DNA from: Loxodes magnus
Lineage: Eukaryota > Ciliophora > Karyorelictea > Loxodida > Loxodidae
DNA: 64,000 nt
Assembly: GCA_946699065.1 (NCBI GenBank)
Contig: CAMPDV010001712.1
Location: 1-64,000, forward strand
Direction of reading: 5' to 3'
In this document: in pieces, positions 45,501 to 56,559 of the stretch
How positions within the stretch are numbered: the stretch's first letter is position 1
How the letters are laid out: each line of letters starts with the position of its first letter
The notes under the pieces: model-generated
The model's input: only the letters and a program-made list of their open reading frames with translations
Databases searched by the model: none
What the model was told of the DNA's origin: nothing
Translations under genes and position numbers: made by a program

Positions 45501-48500
45501 TGGGACTTCAAGACAGGTACCTGTAAGACCATGAGTGGTCACACTAATGTTGTATATGCTGTGGCTATATCCAGTGATTCATAGTTCATCGTATCGGGAA
45601 GTGCAGATTATACGGTGAGACTATGGGACGTCAAGACAGGTACCTGTAAGACCAGGAGTGGTCACACTAGTTCTGTATGATCTGTGGCTATATCCAGTGA
45701 TTCAGAGTTCATCGTATCGTGAAGTTATGATTAGACGGTGAGACTATGGGACGTCAAGACAGGTACCTGTAAGACCAGGAGTGGTCACACTAGTCATGTA
45801 TGATTTGTGGCTATATCCAGTGATTCAGAGTTCATCGTATCGGGAAGTGCAGATTATACGGTGAGACTATGGGACGTCAAGACAGGTACCTGTAAGACCA
45901 TGAGTGGTCACACTAGTTATTTATTATCTGTGGCTATATCCAGTGATTCAGAGTTCATCGTATCGGGAAGTGCAGATTATACGGTGAGACTATGGGACGT
46001 CAAGACAGGTACCTGTAAGACCATGAGTGGTCACACTAGTTCTGTATGATCTGTGGCTATATCCAGTGATTCAGAGTTCATCGTATCGGGAAGTCATGAT
46101 TATACGGTTAGACTATGGGACGTCAAGACAGGTACCTGTAAGACCATGAGTGGTCACACAGGTTAGGTATTTGCTGTGGCTATATCCAGTGATTCATAGT
46201 TCATCGTATCGGGAAGTCATGATTATACGGTGATACTATGGGACGTCAAGACAGGTACCTGTAAGACCATGAGTGGTCACACTAGTTATGTATATGCTGT
46301 GGCTATATCCAGTGATTCAGAGTTCATCGTATCGGGAAGTCATGATTATACGTTGAGACTATGGGACTTCAAGACAGGTACCTGTAAGACCATGAGTGGT
46401 CACACTAATGTTGTATATGCTGTGGCTATATCCAGTGATTCATAGTTCATCGTATCGGGAAGTGCAGATTATACGGTGAGACTATGGGACGTCAAGACAG
46501 GTACCTGTAAGACCAGGAGTGGTCACACTAGTTCTGTATGATCTGTGGCTATATCCAGTGATTCAGAGTTCATCGTATCGTGAAGTTATGATTAGACGGT
46601 GAGACTATGGGACGTCAAGACAGGTACCTGTAAGACCATGAGTGGTCACACTAGTCATGTATGATCTGTGGCTATATCCAGTGATTCAGAGTTCATCGTA
46701 TCGGGAAGTTATGATTATACGGTGAGACTATGGGACGTCAAGACAGGTACCTGTAAGACCATGAGTGGTCACACTAATGTTGTATATGCTGTGGCTATAT
46801 CCAGTGATTCATAGTTCATCGTATCGGGAAGTTATGATTAGACGTTGAGACTATGGGACTTCAAGACAGGTACCTGTAAGACCATGAGTGGTCACACTAA
46901 TGTTGTATATGCTGTGGCTATATCCAGTGATTCAGAGTTCATCGTATCGGGAAGTGCAGATTATACGGTGATACTATGGGACGTCAAGACAGGTACCTGT
47001 AAGACCATGAGTGGTCACACTAGTTATGTATATGCTGTGGCTATATCCAGTGATTCATAGTTCATCGTATCGGGAAGTTATGATTATACGGTGAGACTAT
47101 GGGACGTCAAGACAGGTACCTGTAAGACCATGAGTGGTCACACTAATGTTGTATATGCTGTGGCTATATCCAGTGATTCATAGTTCATCGTATCGGGAAG
47201 TTATGATTATACGGTGAGACTATGGGACGTCAAGACAGGTACCTGTAAGACCATGAGTGGTCACACTAATGTTGTATATGCTGTGGCTATATCCAGTGAT
47301 TCATAGTTCATCGTATCGGGAAGTGCAGATTATACGGTGATACTATGGGACGTCAAGACAGGTACCTGTAAGACCAGGAGTGGTCACACTAGTTCTGTAT
47401 GATCTGTGGCTATATCCAGTGATTCAGAGTTCATCGTATCGTGAAGTTATGATTAGACGGTGAGACTATGGGACGTCAAGACAGGTACCTGTAAGACCAT
47501 GAGTGGTCACACTAGTCATGTATGATCTGTGGCTATATCCAGTGATTCAGAGTTCATCGTATCGGGAAGTTATGATTATACGGTGAGACTATGGGACGTC
47601 AAGACAGGTACCTGTAAGACCATGAGTGGTCACACTAATGTTGTATATGCTGTGGCTATATCCAGTGATTCATAGTTCATCGTATCGGGAAGTTATGATT
47701 AGACGTTGAGACTATGGGACTTCAAGACAGGTACCTGTAAGACCATGAGTGGTCACACTAATGTTGTATATGCTGTGGCTATATCCAGTGATTCAGAGTT
47801 CATCGTATCGGGAAGTGCAGATTATACGGTGATACTATGGGACGTCAAGACAGGTACCTGTAAGACCATGAGTGGTCACACTAGTTATGTATATGCTGTG
47901 GCTATATCCAGTGATTCATAGTTCATCGTATCGGGAAGTTATGATTATACGGTGAGACTATGGGACGTCAAGACAGGTACCTGTAAGACCATGAGTGGTC
48001 ACACTAATGTTGTATATGCTGTGGCTATATCCAGTGATTCATAGTTCATCGTATCGGGAAGTTATGATTATACGGTGAGACTATGGGACGTCAAGACAGG
48101 TACCTGTAAGACCATGAGTGGTCACACTAATGTTGTATATGCTGTGGCTATATCCAGTGATTCATAGTTCATCGTATCGGGAAGTGCAGATTATACGGTG
48201 ATACTATGGGACGTCAAGACAGGTACCTGTAAGACCATGAGTGGTCACACTAGTTATGTATATGCTGTGGCTATATCCAGTGATTCAGAGTTCATCGTAT
48301 CGGGAAGTTATGATTAGACGGTGAGACTATGGGACGTCAAGACAGGTACCTGTAAGACCATGAGTGGTCACACTAATGTTGTATATGCTGTGGCTATATC
48401 CAGTGATTCAGAGTTCATCGTATCGGGAAGTGCAGATTATACGGTGAGACTATGGGACGTCAAGACAGGTACCTGTAAGACCATGAGTGGTCACACTAGT

Positions 48501-50969
48501 TCTGTATGATCTGTGGCTATATCCAGTGATTCAGAGTTCATCGTATCGGGAAGTCATGATTATACGGTTAGACTATGGGACGTCAAGACAGGTACCTGTA
48601 AGACCATGAGTGGTCACACAGGTTAGGTATTTGCTGTGGCTATATCCAGTGATTCATAGTTCATCGTATCGGGAAGTCATGATTATACGGTGATACTATG
48701 GGACGTCAAGACAGGTACCTGTAAGACCATGAGTGGTCACACTAGTTATGTATATGCTGTGGCTATATCCAGTGATTCAGAGTTCATCGTATCGGGAAGT
48801 TATGATTAGACGTTGAGACTATGGGACTTCAAGACAGGTACCTGTAAGACCATGAGTGGTCACACTAATGTTGTATATGCTGTGGCTATATCCAGTGATT
48901 CATAGTTCATCGTATCGGGAAGTGCAGATTATACGGTGAGACTATGGGACGTCAAGACAGGTACCTGTAAGACCAGGAGTGGTCACACTAGTTCTGTATG
49001 ATCTGTGGCTATATCCAGTGATTCAGAGTTCATCGTATCGTGAAGTTATGATTAGACGGTGAGACTATGGGACGTCAAGACAGGTACCTGTAAGACCATG
49101 AGTGGTCACACTAGTCATGTATGATCTGTGGCTATATCCAGTGATTCAGAGTTCATCGTATCGGGAAGTTATGATTATACGGTGAGACTATGGGACGTCA
49201 AGACAGGTACCTGTAAGACCATGAGTGGTCACACTAATGTTGTATATGCTGTGGCTATATCCAGTGATTCATAGTTCATCGTATCGGGAAGTTATGATTA
49301 GACGTTGAGACTATGGGACTTCAAGACAGGTACCTGTAAGACCATGAGTGGTCACACTAATGTTGTATATGCTGTGGCTATATCCAGTGATTCAGAGTTC
49401 ATCGTATCGGGAAGTGCAGATTATACGGTGATACTATGGGACGTCAAGACAGGTACCTGTAAGACCATGAGTGGTCACACTAGTTATGTATATGCTGTGG
49501 CTATATCCAGTGATTCATAGTTCATCGTATCGGGAAGTTATGATTATACGGTGAGACTATGGGACGTCAAGACAGGTACCTGTAAGACCATGAGTGGTCA
49601 CACTAATGTTGTATATGCTGTGGCTATATCCAGTGATTCATAGTTCATCGTATCGGGAAGTTATGATTATACGGTGAGACTATGGGACGTCAAGACAGGT
49701 ACCTGTAAGACCATGAGTGGTCACACTAATGTTGTATATGCTGTGGCTATATCCAGTGATTCATAGTTCATCGTATCGGGAAGTGCAGATTATACGGTGA
49801 TACTATGGGACGTCAAGACAGGTACCTGTAAGACCAGGAGTGGTCACACTAGTTCTGTATGATCTGTGGCTATATCCAGTGATTCAGAGTTCATCGTATC
49901 GTGAAGTTATGATTAGACGGTGAGACTATGGGACGTCAAGACAGGTACCTGTAAGACCATGAGTGGTCACACTAGTCATGTATGATCTGTGGCTATATCC
50001 AGTGATTCAGAGTTCATCGTATCGGGAAGTTATGATTATACGGTGAGACTATGGGACGTCAAGACAGGTACCTGTAAGACCATGAGTGGTCACACTAATG
50101 TTGTATATGCTGTGGCTATATCCAGTGATTCATAGTTCATCGTATCGGGAAGTTATGATTAGACGTTGAGACTATGGGACTTCAAGACAGGTACCTGTAA
50201 GACCATGAGTGGTCACACTAATGTTGTATATGCTGTGGCTATATCCAGTGATTCAGAGTTCATCGTATCGGGAAGTGCAGATTATACGGTGATACTATGG
50301 GACGTCAAGACAGGTACCTGTAAGACCATGAGTGGTCACACTAGTTATGTATATGCTGTGGCTATATCCAGTGATTCATAGTTCATCGTATCGGGAAGTT
50401 ATGATTATACGGTGAGACTATGGGACGTCAAGACAGGTACCTGTAAGACCATGAGTGGTCACACTAATGTTGTATATGCTGTGGCTATATCCAGTGATTC
50501 ATAGTTCATCGTATCGGGAAGTTATGATTATACGGTGAGACTATGGGACGTCAAGACAGGTACCTGTAAGACCATGAGTGGTCACACTAATGTTGTATAT
50601 GCTGTGGCTATATCCAGTGATTCATAGTTCATCGTATCGGGAAGTGCAGATTATACGGTGATACTATGGGACGTCAAGACAGGTACCTGTAAGACCATGA
50701 GTGGTCACACTAGTTATGTATATGCTGTGGCTATATCCAGTGATTCAGAGTTCATCGTATCGGGAAGTTATGATTAGACGGTGAGACTATGGGACGTCAA
50801 GACAGGTACCTGTAAGACCATGAGTGGTCACACTAATGTTGTATATGCTGTGGCTATATCCAGTGATTCAGAGTTCATCGTATCGGGAAGTTATGATTAG
50901 ACGGTGAGACTATGGGACGTCAAGACAGGTACCTGTAAGACCATGAGTGGTCACACTAGTTATGTATAT
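25257..50969 (+). CDS. Giant WD40-repeat protein, right in-frame segment (8,571 codons, truncated mid-blade)
   Basis: With TAA/TAG as Gln and TGA as Trp this is a single open frame of 25.7 kb without any indel, encoding about 209 blades. That is very long for sequence under no constraint, although recent copying would also keep frames intact. Blade types are more varied than on the left: the residues before strand b include Ser-Tyr, Ser-His, Ser-Ser, Asn-Val, Gly-Gln, Asp-Phe and Asn-Gln, and strand b itself is VYAV, VWFV, VWSV, VFAV, LLSV or VSSV. Gly34 becomes Trp through TGA in several units (for example near 29,851, 30,835, 34,527 and 36,740). The frame ends inside a blade after His-Thr-Ser-Tyr-Val-Tyr at 50,969, with no capping blade. 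A seven-blade propeller is typical, so this would be about 30 propellers if translated. Confidence 0.6.
29500..31250 (+). repeat. Higher-order tandem duplication, 8 units (984 bp)
   Basis: The succession SSV, GQV, NVV, Gly-to-Trp with His-Asp, GQV, and an Arg-to-Ile unit seen after 29,560 recurs 984 bp downstream. The rare TGA (Trp) that replaces Gly34 directly before Ser-His-Asp lies at 29,851 and again at 30,835. Edges are approximate. Confidence 0.75.
35480..44630 (+). repeat. Interleaved higher-order duplications (17, 33 and 50 units)
   Basis: Several long segments recur in unit register. About 35.5-37.1 kb matches about 41.7-43.2 kb at 6,150 bp (50 units; markers 35,529/41,679, 36,267/42,417, 36,740/42,890). 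The part around 36,267 also recurs at 38,358 (2,091 bp, 17 units). About 39.3-40.5 kb matches about 43.4-44.6 kb at 4,059 bp (33 units; markers 39,957/44,016 and 40,149/44,208), including a shared rare Asp-to-Asn change (Ser-Ser-Asn-Ser, near 39,426 and 43,485). Endpoints are approximate. Confidence 0.75.
45960..50879 (+). repeat. Higher-order tandem duplication, 20 units (2,460 bp), with an inner 7-unit repeat
   Basis: Positions about 45,960-48,419 recur at about 48,420-50,879. Markers at 46,230/48,690, 46,845/49,305 and 47,706/50,166 all give 2,460 bp. Inside each copy a 7-unit (861 bp) block is itself doubled (46,845/47,706 and 49,305/50,166). A rare GTG-to-GTT change near 46,108 recurs near 48,568. 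I noticed one clear difference: His-Asp-Tyr near 46,340 against Tyr-Asp-Gln near 48,800. This is probably one of the youngest events in the array. Confidence 0.85.
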
Positions 50970-51690
50970 CTTTTGTCTTTAGAAAAAACAAATTTATTTT
51001 TAATTTTTTAGATTATTTTCTCCTTTTCTTTAAGTGTTTTTTTATTTAATTCACAAAGATTGAACAAATTACATTTTTTTGTTTAGGTCTGAATATCTAT
51101 CTTTAATTTTTTTTAAAGTATTCTTAAGTTTATTTGATAAATAGAAGTTAATTCTTTGAAAAGCGTATAAATTTTTTTATTGACTATCTACCTCAAAAAT
51201 TTTTACAAATTTTAAGTAGAAGATCGTGTTTTCAAATGTCATAAGAATTTTTTGCTATAATACTTAAAAAATATAAAATACCAAGATATAGATGATGTTT
51301 TAAAATTTTTTTGCATTCTGAAATTCTTAATATCTTTCATAGGATTATTTGTAAAATATGTTAATTTTTTGATTTTAAAGCATAAAAAATTTCTGTAAAA
51401 AATAAGCTTATGAAATGCTGGACCAGAATTAGTTTTCATGAGGTTTTTTAAAACCGTAGTATTTTTTTAATAAAACTATTTGAAAATTTATAAAGAATAA
51501 TTCAATGGCGGAAAATACAAAGCACATAAGAATTCTACATTAAAATGCTACACAAAGAAAAAAACACAGATGATTCTATATCTACCTTTCCATATTAATT
51601 ATGATTCACCTTTATAAAATCATAGATCTCAAACTATTGAAATAAATCAATTTTTACTTGTAAAGATGTTATGATAAATTGCATAACGGA
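50970..51690. other. AT-rich spacer after the array, no gene recognised
   Basis: The sequence changes abruptly from WD40 repeat to strongly AT-rich DNA with long T and A runs. Because all three stop codons are sense here, open frames carry little information and none resembles a known family. The first bases form a 19-nt GT...TTTAG stretch (50,964-50,982, overlapping the last codons of the array) that could be a tiny intron, but the sequence after it does not look like a WD40 continuation. Confidence 0.5.
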
Positions 51691-53085
51691 TATAAATCAT
51701 GTAAGATATGCTCTCATCAAATATTAAATCTAAGAACATTATTCGAATTTCTATATTGTAACAATCAAGAGACTATCTTCTTTTTTATTTATTTTAAAAA
51801 GCATATGATTCAGTAATTAGATCAGATTTATAAAAATACTGAATAAGATCTTAGTAAAGCAAGGAGAAATAAATTTCTAGCTGACATATATAAAGAGGAG
51901 AGAATAAGATTAAGAAAAAGAGATCTTATCTCTGAAGAATTTGAAACTTTAAACGAAGTAAAATAAGGATGTGTCTGCTCCCCCAAGATTATTCAATATA
52001 ATATAATATTAAATGTGTTATTGAATGAACTAAAGTAAAAAGAAGTTTTTATTACAACACAAACTAAATTGAATAGGTACAGAAGTAAGATATGTAGGCA
52101 CCCTAGCATATGATGATGATATTGTACTATTAGTTCATCCAGATTAACTAGAAGATATGACTGATATACTATAATAATGATCATAACTCTATAATTTATA
52201 AATTGCGGACAAAACAAAATGAATGGTATGAAATGTTAATGCATGACAAAATTAAGAGATAATCACAATAAGAGGTATAGTAATAGAGAAAGTGAAGGAG
52301 ATTAAGTATTTAGGTTATTTGATATAAGAAAATATTTCATATTAAAAACATCTGGAGTCAAGAATCTAAGAATGCCAGAAAACCCAAGCATGAATTTTAA
52401 GCAAATTAACAATTTTTAAAAGAATCACTTTATATAATGCATCTATAATAATAAAATTCTTTATAAATCAAATATTTGGTTATGGAAGCGAGTGTATTTC
52501 ATTCATAGAAGAAGCTATAGGAAATAACTCTTTAAATAAATTGGAAATATAAACAAATTAATGATTTCTAAATATAGCGGGATTAAAATCTTGACGACTC
52601 TTCTTTACCTAAAAATAAAGAAGCTGCCATCTAATTAAATGTGCATAGGCAGATGCTCGACTACTTTCTAAAAATTGATCCTGATTAATTTCAACTCAAA
52701 TCCGTAGAGCATATTATAAACTTGTTAAGAGCTTTACTAAATAGTTGTAGTTAATCTCCAGTTAACAAGATCCTTCGAATTCCGTTAAAATTACTTCGAA
52801 ATTCCTTAAGAACTGGAAATTAACTAACAAGAATTCTAAAGATTCAAAAATATATTTATAGGTAAAAAAAACTAGATTGATACCTCAGTCTCAACACTCG
52901 TATCAAAAATATCCTCTACATAGTAAGATACTTTTGATAATTCATTCTCTAACCAGTTAAAAACAGTAAATAACATTATGAATATTTAAGATACTCTATA
53001 AGTTGAAAAATAAAATGAAATACTTCTAAATGAAGTAAAAGAACTAAAGATTAAAATATAAAAATTAACAGATAAATAAATAAAA
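51690..53085 (+). pseudogene. Decayed LINE-type reverse transcriptase relic 1
   Basis: With TAA/TAG as Gln and TGA as Trp, conserved non-LTR reverse transcriptase blocks appear in order but in different frames. A KAYDSV block near 51,798 corresponds to the first catalytic Asp region. A VKQGCVCSP block lies near 51,960-51,985, and its expected Leu-Phe-Asn continuation is one frame off. AYDDDIVLL near 52,106 corresponds to the catalytic YADD box. A KYLGY block near 52,300 and a tail ending in Tyr-Gly-Ser-Glu near 52,480 follow. At least two frameshifts separate these blocks, so the copy is dead. Upstream fingers and endonuclease are missing or unrecognisable. From about 52,640 to 53,085 no motif is clear; this may be the 3' end. 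Family is non-LTR (LINE); the exact clade cannot be assigned by eye. Confidence 0.8.
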
Positions 53086-53088
53086 TGA

Positions 53089-53500
53089 CTATAGAGCGCG
53101 TAGCACCTCATTGGCGCGCAGCTCTTTCAATATTAACATTTAATATTAAGAAAAATGTTCTCATGTTTCTTGTTAAAATTCTAGAGGTCCGATGAGTCAT
53201 GTCAGCTTCTCCAAATGGGGAATCTTCTTATTAAAATCTATTCTTAAATCTTGAGTCAAATGCTTCAGCTTTCTTTTATAAGGTCCAAATAAAAGAAGTT
53301 ATTAAGTCGGTAATAAGAAGGCCCGTCAGTCAAACTTTCATACTGCTAGAGAAAAATCTCGGGGTAAGTTAGGTATGCCTCAACGGAGCTTATCCACCCT
53401 TCCCTGTGGTGGCATCTAGTGCAAGATTACTCGCAATGCAGTATACTCTGAACCAGATTACCTACTATCTTGTCTGACGCGGCCGACATCCATTTTATAA
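53089..53500 (+). repeat. Hairpin-headed GC-rich dispersed repeat, copy A
   Basis: A block of markedly higher GC sits between two LINE relics. It starts with a hairpin at 53,093-53,125 (AGAGC pairing with GCTCT, then GCG with CGC) that recurs at 58,243. A second stem-loop (CCACC...GGTGG) lies near 53,394-53,412. The whole block, from Met-like ATGGAT on the other strand to the ATGTTTCTTGTT segment, is found again in reverse orientation at 59,421-59,790, so it is a mobile or mobilised unit of about 410 bp. No coding capacity is evident. It could be a SINE, an untranslated end of a LINE, or a terminal repeat. Confidence 0.65.
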
Positions 53501-53520
53501 AATATCAATTAATAATTTTA

Positions 53521-56400
53521 AATGATTATGAGTCCAATACATTTATTCATAGAGCAAATAATTAATGCTATTGTAATGACTACTTCTTGGCAACTTAACA
53601 TTTAAATTCTGATGATTTCGTTGACTATAAAGTTATCCAAGATTCGGGTTTGTATATTGATAATTTTCTACTAAGTATTACATTTAATTATAATTTAAAA
53701 AGAAGTGAATAAGATTAACAATAATGATTACTCTTTAAAATTTCTAAATTATAGGATCTGAACACGAGAAACTATTATTAAAATCTATTTTTGGGATAAT
53801 TTTATCAATTCGAGTAACTTTATTAAAAAGATGTTGAAAATTAGTATCAATTCATCTGTAATCTTATTAGTTATGATGCTGAGATTCCGCTTGGATCTTA
53901 AAATTAAAGAAAAAACTATTATCAATTGCCAAGTTACTTTACTATGTTATTTGTTCAAGTAAAAATGGATAATATTGAATATTAGAACGCATTATCTTTG
54001 TATGGATGTCATAATTAAGAAGTTATCAAACTTTACTAGCTTAAAATTTAATCTTATAAGCATTATCTTCACAAATTTTGGAAATGAAAAAATAAAAAGC
54101 TAATGAAAAACATAAAGATCTTAACAAAAAAGTCTTAAATAATGTTTAAACAAGCTTAGAATCTAATAAACCCAAAAATTCCTAATTAGATGAATTTTAA
54201 CTTTAAATAAAAACAGCAATTTATTGAAAATTGAGAAACCAACGTTTTTGATAAACATCCGAAAATAATTAAGATAGATTTTTACTTCTCAAATAGAAAA
54301 ATAGATGGAATATTTAGAAATAAATCTTTTATCTTAAATTAGGAATTAAGTCATTTATAAAATATGCCTCTTTTTACATGATTTGAAATTAAAAAAATTA
54401 TATCTTAACTTGCAAATAATAAAGCTACAGGTAATGAGGGTCTAAAAGCTGAGCTTATTAAATATGGAGATTAAGATTTGCATTAAATTATTACAAGTTT
54501 CATTAAAAACATGCTTAGAACATTTAAAAAACCTAATGCAATGAAAAAAATAAACATTCTTCCGATTTTCAAAAAGGGAAACAAAAATAATTAATGTAAT
54601 TGACGACCTATCGCTTTATTAAACTGTCTACTTAAAATTTATGATAAAGCACTAGCATGACGACTTTAAAATTATATTTATGAACGAAACATTTTACATC
54701 CAGCCTAATTTGGATTTATTCATAAACGCTCCACTACTTAGCAAATTTGAAATATTTAGTAAATTAGAAACTTGCATCGTAGATGATCTCTTAAAAAGTA
54801 ATTAATTGCTACTTTAATAGATGTAGAAAAAATGTTTGATAGCATATCTCGGAAATTACTTTTTGATTATCTTAGAAGACTTAATTTACCTTTGACCTAA
54901 TATTGGCATTAGAATCTTTTTATGATAATGTTGAGACTAAGTTTATAATTGATGGATATCTTACAAGAACAATTAAATATAACAATAAAGTATTATAAGG
55001 AAGTAGCCAAGCATCTGTACTTGTAATTTTATACTATGATATTGTTATAAGATATTTAGAAGATAATCAGAAGAAATTAGGATTTCAAATCTTATCTAAA
55101 ACTTTCGTAGTACGAGCCTTTGCTGACGACTTAATCTAATTGTCCTCTTCCTAGAAAAATGGCTAAAAATTATTACAAGCTACATCTACAGTTTTTGATT
55201 TAATAAAACTTACAATTAATGTAGATAAATGTGAAGTAATAGAATTCTTGAAAAAAAAATGAAAAGAAAGCTAACCTTCTATTACTCTAAAGTTCAATGG
55301 AATTTAAATTGCTTAAAAAGATGAAGTTAACTATTTAGGATATTAGTTAGGAATAAAATAAAATTACAAATTACATTGTACAGCAGTAGCTACCAAACAT
55401 AGAGTAGCTATTTAAAAAGCTACTGTAATACTTTCTAAATATGTTTTAGTATCCCCTCTCAGCTTCAAAATTCTTTATAGAACTTTTATTTTGCCTAAAG
55501 TTTAATATGGAAGTGATATTACTCCGTGAGCTACTATTTCTGGAATTAAAGGAATAAAAAGCAAGATAGCAAAATCGTAAAGGCTTATTTCAAGATAGGC
55601 GTTTAGATCTTAAGAATTCACATTCAATGATTCATGCTTTATTGACTTAAACTGGCTTCCTTTTACACATAAGGTAACCCAAAAGTTAATGCACTTTTAT
55701 TAAAAAGTAATATAATACAGCAAAGAAAATCCTAACTAGGACACAGCTTTTTATTAGAAAAAGACACTAAATTTAATTTACCAACATATAAAGAAATGTA
55801 TCAATTTGTATAATTTAGATATGTCACATGTTTAGAATAATATGGATTTTTATAAACTCACGGAATAAAAAATAAAACATAAATTCTTAATGGAATGTCT
55901 CTCTATAAATACACTTATGCCAACAGCAAAAAGAATTATAGACTAAATAGAAAATAACTTACACTAAATATAATAAACGCTATATTAGAGAGACTATTTC
56001 CATCTATAAACTAAGAAATTTTTCTTATAATTTTCAATAAGAACTCAGTAATCGTTACATTAACGTTAGATATAGCATTATTTGCTTATGTGGCTAAGAT
56101 TTTGATGAAACTGATCTTATTTTTATTGCTAATAAAATGCAGATATTATTGAGGAATTCGAAATTCATAAAGCTCTAAAAGAAAAAGACAAAAAGAAATT
56201 AATTCTTTATGACTAAAACTATATAAACAAACATTTTTCAAAAAATCAAATTCCTAAAATAGACAAATTAATCAAAAATTTTAATTCCAAATTACTAAAA
56301 AAGCGTCTTGAAATGTTTAAACTACAAAATGAGTTGTTAGAAGAGTTTCTAGAAGGAAAAAAAGAAAAATTTAATCAAGAAAATAAATAAAAATATATGA
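53521..56400 (+). pseudogene. LINE ORF2 relic 2: endonuclease tail plus reverse transcriptase
   Basis: With the reassigned code, one frame runs from 53,521 to about 54,896. Its first 55 residues resemble the C-terminal end of an AP-type LINE endonuclease (DYFLAT near 53,578, then VIQDSGLYIDNFLL where a Ser-Asp-His motif is expected, His replaced by Asn). Reverse transcriptase blocks follow: NKATGNEGLKAELIK near 54,418, ILPIFKKGN then NWRPIALLNC at 54,598 (Trp encoded by TGA), QFGFIHKRSTTQQIW at 54,703 (Gln by TAA/TAG, Trp by TGA), and LIDVEKMFDS near 54,815. A one-base frameshift near 54,898 moves the rest: LESFYDN, then the catalytic FADD at 55,116-55,127, NYLGYQLG near 55,330 and a VQYGSD end near 55,500. 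A Cys-rich C-terminal patch (ICLCGQDFDETD, near 56,080) lies in a further frame. The copy is inactive but less decayed than relic 1. Confidence 0.88.
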
Positions 56401-56559
56401 TAGAGAAAGAACAAGAAAAAACTTGATTGAAATTTACAAACTTTTATCTTTCAACATATTTGTAATATTTATAGTCTAAACTATATCTATTGCAACTATG
56501 TCTCACTGTTCTTAAATATTGAAAATATTATATTTCAATTAATTAATTAATAAATTGGA

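Larger units (their letters stand above)
1..50969 (+). repeat. Giant 123-bp tandem array encoding WD40 blades (~414 units)
   Basis: A 123-bp unit recurs head to tail from the first base to 50,969; (50,969 - 6)/123 gives about 414 copies. Each unit encodes 41 residues with the WD40 hallmarks in order: LWD, KTGTCKT, the GH dipeptide, VAISSDSEFIVSGS, then Asp and TVR. Unit boundaries keep a strict 123-bp lattice: the same point of the unit falls at phase 99 modulo 123 on the left and 105 on the right. The six-base drift is fully explained by 16 single-base indels at 10.1-25.3 kb. No in-frame 3- or 6-base indel was seen. Units differ at a few codons only: 4 (V/F), 12 (M/R), 17-21, 29 (E/Q), 34 (G/V/W), 36 (A/H/Y) and 38 (Y/Q/N/K). 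The array is cut by the left window edge. Confidence 0.97.

Noticed and set aside
222..50381. Dozens of separate short + strand genes of 60-250 codons
   Set aside because: They are fragments of one periodic frame cut at TAG and TGA, which are sense codons here. Their apparent starts are mostly GTG inside the Thr-Val-Arg motif.
1..50969. A pseudogene riddled with nonsense mutations
   Set aside because: The supposed stops fall at fixed codons where Gln or Trp fits, and the same codons are sense in the RING/WD40 gene and the reverse transcriptase relics.
1..50969. CRISPR array or ordinary noncoding satellite
   Set aside because: There are no unique spacers, and the unit is a multiple of three encoding a complete WD40 blade with invariant structural residues. 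A coding-derived satellite remains possible and is mentioned.
51239..52217. Minus-strand open frames at 51,239-51,439 and 51,993-52,217
   Set aside because: They are composition-driven; the second lies opposite clear reverse transcriptase motifs on the + strand.
53093..53200. tRNA-like internal promoter (box A/box B) making copy A a tRNA-derived SINE
   Set aside because: The TAGCAC..TTGG stretch is only loosely like box A, and the nearest box B-like bases (53,187) are too far and poorly matched.
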